Assembly (NCBI GenBank): GCA_023300185.1
Contig: CP097092.1
Coordinates: 434,001 to 498,000 of the forward strand
DNA length: 64,000 nucleotides
DNA from: Lancefieldella parvula
GTDB taxonomy: Bacteria > Actinomycetota > Coriobacteriia > Coriobacteriales > Atopobiaceae
Direction of reading: 5' to 3'
Shown here: positions 61,321 through 64,000 of the stretch, piece by piece
Layout of the letters: the number at the start of each line of letters is the position of its first letter
Numbering within the stretch: position 1 is the first letter of the stretch
The notes under the pieces: generated by a model
Told to the model about the DNA's origin: nothing
What the model saw: only the letters and a program-made list of their open reading frames with translations
Databases searched by the model: none
Made by a program: the position numbers and the translations under genes

Positions 61321-64000
61321 CTAGTTCTCCTGACCGCCAAAGAGGTCGACAACCTCAAGATCAAGCTCGGAAGCTTCAATGGCCTCTTTGGCGCCAAAGA
61401 CAACAACCGAGAGGTCGTCATAGCTTTGAGGCATGGTGCTTCCCAGTTCTTTGATGTCTTCAACCTGGGCGTGAAGGATCTTCTCGCGAAGCTTAAGAAG
61501 ACGCTCTGGATCACGGTGGTTGAAGTACTCAATGTCTTGCCTGCGAGCAAGCATACGAGCGGGAACAGGGGCGTCAACGCCTGCTACAGAGGCAACTACG
61601 TAGCCCTCAAACTCGTCAGCGTCTGGAGTCCACTCAGAGAGCCAGCTACCTGCGCCAACATAGCGGTCAAGGGTTGCGTCAAGCGCGGGGTCTCGGTAGG
61701 AGACAAAGCTCTGCAGGCCAGCGATGGAGTTTCTGAACATGACGCCATAAGCGCCACCCTTGACGCGAACCTCATTCCACAGGTAATCAAGACCCAGAAC
61801 TCTGGTGGCAATAAGCCAGTTACCCTGCTGTTCATTGGTTGCATGGGCAACGTTTGGATAAGAGAGACCAACGTAGGAGACGTTTGACGGAATGATATAC
61901 GCCACGCGCTGCAGCTTACCCTCAGGGACAACAAGGGTTGGCGCAGCGTCGTCTGCCTGCGATTTATTGCCATTCTTGAGGCCAAGATCTCCTGCTGCTT
62001 GCCAGAATGCCTCGCGGCTCTGAGTGGAGCCGGTAAAGCTGACGGTAACGTTGTCTGCACGGAAAATCTTGCGAGTAAGCGCATCCAGGTCTTTTGCAAG
62101 TTGAGGAGCGCGCTCATCCCAGTTGGCAAGCAGGTTCTTTAGGTACTCGTAGAAGCCAACGCCTGCCAGCGCATCGTTTACGCGACTAGCTGCAGAGTAG
62201 GCGGTCAAAGCCTTATTCTGCGCTGCAGTATGACCAGCACCAACAAAGTACTGCTCCTGCGCAATGCGACGCTGAATCAAGATGTTCTTTAAGCGGCTCA
62301 AATCATCAAAGCGCGTGCTAGACCAAACCTCGGAAGGAATGCTTGCAAGTCCCTGGGTTTTCTCGGCAAGGGCACTTGCGGCAACAATGAAGGCAGGGTG
62401 CGCCTGGTCAAGCGTGTCTTGGTCGTAGATATCAGTGAAGAACGAGAGGTGACCAAGGTTGCTCTCAATAAGAATGTCCAGCTCAGACGCGGTGTGTGAT
62501 GCTGTATCAAGCTTGCCGAGCGCCTCAGCAAGAATGCCCACAAGCGGCAGCTCTTCAAAGGTAACCGCGCGGGTCAGATCAAAGTAATGGTAGACATAGT
62601 CAATGCCGTGAGTGTCCAGCTCATGTGCAATGCATGGCAGGGGAGCCTCAACCTCAAAGCCAGCAGGACGCTCTCTACCTGCACCGATATCACTGAGCGA
62701 GAGGGACGGCAGCTTGGCTAAATCTTCTGGAGCGTCAGGTGTTTCTTGCTCCAAACGGAGTGCCTCAACTTCTGCACGGATCTTCTCGACGTCCTCATCG
62801 GTGAGCGTAGAGCGAAGTTGCTCCAGCTCAGCAGCCTCTTCTTGAGCGTCTCCCTCGTCTGTGGGGACAAGCTCAACCTGAGCTGCGTGCTTGCTGTTGC
62901 AAATGAGCTCCAGCAGCAGCTTCTCAAAGCCCTTTGAACTGCAAGTTCTTTGACGTAGGCAATGGCGTCCTCGTAGCGGATGTAGTCCAGAGGACGTGCG
63001 TCGTCATAGAGCCAGCTTGAAAGCGAACGCAGCGTGTACTCAATACCGTTTGAGTAAGGCTGGTCATTCTCGCGCAGGTTAAACTCTGCAAGCGCAATGG
63101 ACGCGTTGAGTTTCTTTGGATCAATGCCTTCGGTAGCAATCTTCTGGCAGGTGGTCTCTACCAAGTCACGGAACTTCTGAGCTGCATCCTTCTTTAAGGC
63201 CTTTGAGCTGTAAGAAGAGCATTGGTTGTGCAAGGTCATCGGAGAGATAGTAGCTAAAGTCATCGCCAAGCTCTGCGTCAAGAATTGCACGCTTAAGCGG
63301 GGATTCATTGGAGCCCATGAGGGTGTCAAACAAGATATCTGCTGCCATCATCTTATTGCGCTGGTCAGGCGTTCCAAGCACGTAACCCAGGCCGACGCTG
63401 GAGTTGTCGGCTGTGGTGTTCATGCGGACCTGGCAAGGCTCGGGCAACACGGGTGCCTGCAGGTTGAGTGGATTAGGGGCACCTGCATCGCGTTTCTCGG
63501 CAGCTGCAAACCTCTGGGCAATAAAGGAGAGCTCACGCTCGCAATCAAGGTCGCCGTAGAGGAAGGTGTAGCTGTTAGAGAGGTCGTAGTGGCGAGCGTG
63601 AGTGTCCAGGAAGTTCTCGTAGGTGAGCTCAGGGATTGCGCGAGGCTTGCCGCCAGACTCTTTGCCGTAGGCGGTATCAGGGAAGAGGGCCTCGCTCACA
63701 GAATCGTAGAGCACGCGATCCGGGTCAGAGAGGGCACCCTTCATCTCGTTGAAGACAACGCCGTTGTAGCTAAGATTGCCTTGCTCGTCAGCTTCTAGGT
63801 GCCAGCCTTCCTGCTCAAAGATACGCTTGCGCTTATAGATTGCAGGATGCAAAACAGCGTCCAGGTACACGCTCATGAGGTTTTCCAAGTCAGCTACGTT
63901 AGTGCTGGCCACAGGGTACACCGTCTTGTCAGGGTAAGTCATTGCATTCAAGAATGTCTGCATAGAGGTCTTGAGCAGGTTAACAAACGGCTCCTTAACA
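61321..64000 (-). CDS. M16C (PreP/insulinase-like) metallopeptidase, 5' end outside window, two frameshifts
   Basis: This large zinc peptidase degrades peptides in a closed chamber. The visible part starts VKEPFVNLLKTSMQTFLNAMTYPDKTVYPVAS, the region that follows the zinc site in PreP-type enzymes; the HxxEH motif itself lies beyond the right edge. Continuation: ARHYDLSNSYTFLYGDLD, VGLGYVLGTPDQ, KLNASIALAEFNLREND, FDLTRAVTFEELPLVGILA, GLDYLWNEVRVKGGAYGVMF. Two single-base breaks occur: one extra A near 63193-63195 and one missing A near 62933-62935. With both repaired the frame is continuous to the stop at 61321. About 890 residues are visible of an expected 970 or so. Confidence 0.87.

Overview
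The window is a chromosomal segment of a low-to-moderate GC actinobacterium. Protein content and style (NfnAB transhydrogenase, ECF riboflavin importer, PPi-type phosphofructokinase, split transketolase, M16C protease, PepV dipeptidase) suggest class Coriobacteriia, most like Atopobium/Lancefieldella. That placement rests on recognised protein families; no search was run.

Layout. 0-2.3 kb: end of a fructose PTS gene, fruK, and yebC. 2.9-13.6 kb: a DeoR-type regulator facing a ten-gene L-ascorbate operon (PTS EIIA, EIIC, EIIB; a beta-propeller-like protein; UlaG, UlaF, UlaE; transaldolase; two-piece transketolase) that would send ascorbate carbon into the non-oxidative pentose phosphate pathway. 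No ulaD decarboxylase gene is visible. 14.4-16.7 kb: nfnAB. 17-25 kb: pth, pcp, then minus-strand prs, glmU, tRNA-Gln(UUG), a peptidoglycan-binding-domain protein, a polyprenyl synthase and galE. 25.5-32.8 kb: fused purL, then ribU-ecfA-ecfT behind an FMN-riboswitch-like leader. 33-40.7 kb: murB, PPi-type pfk, eno, a cupin, a HelD-like helicase and engB. 40.9-45.5 kb: an AT-rich six-gene ABC exporter island. 45.8-57.8 kb: a LysR regulator, pyrE, asnS, a SixA-CHAD fusion, a MetY-like enzyme, a MATE exporter, membrane proteins and pepV. 57.8-64 kb: a MacB-like transporter and an M16C protease running off the right edge.

Two layers of structure are not explained by the genes. First, the octamer TTCTCGCC/GGCGAGAA occurs about 54 times by eye (27 per orientation, in genes and between them; about 2 expected), resembling DNA uptake sequences in density and symmetry. 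Second, the intergenic spaces hold families of modular repeats made of 24-bp units. Families A (exactly 116 bp, four copies) and C (118-120 bp, three copies) form a cassette with a constant 38-bp linker, followed by a shared hairpin, at three loci within 12 kb. Family B (129 bp twice, 181 bp once) lies at three other loci. Most arrays have three direct units and one inverted unit.

Quality caveat: at least 13 single-base indels break 11 genes, including normally essential ones (pth, engB). Both halves of each gene are otherwise well conserved, so consensus errors are more likely than real pseudogenes. Those genes are listed over their full span and marked as frameshifted.
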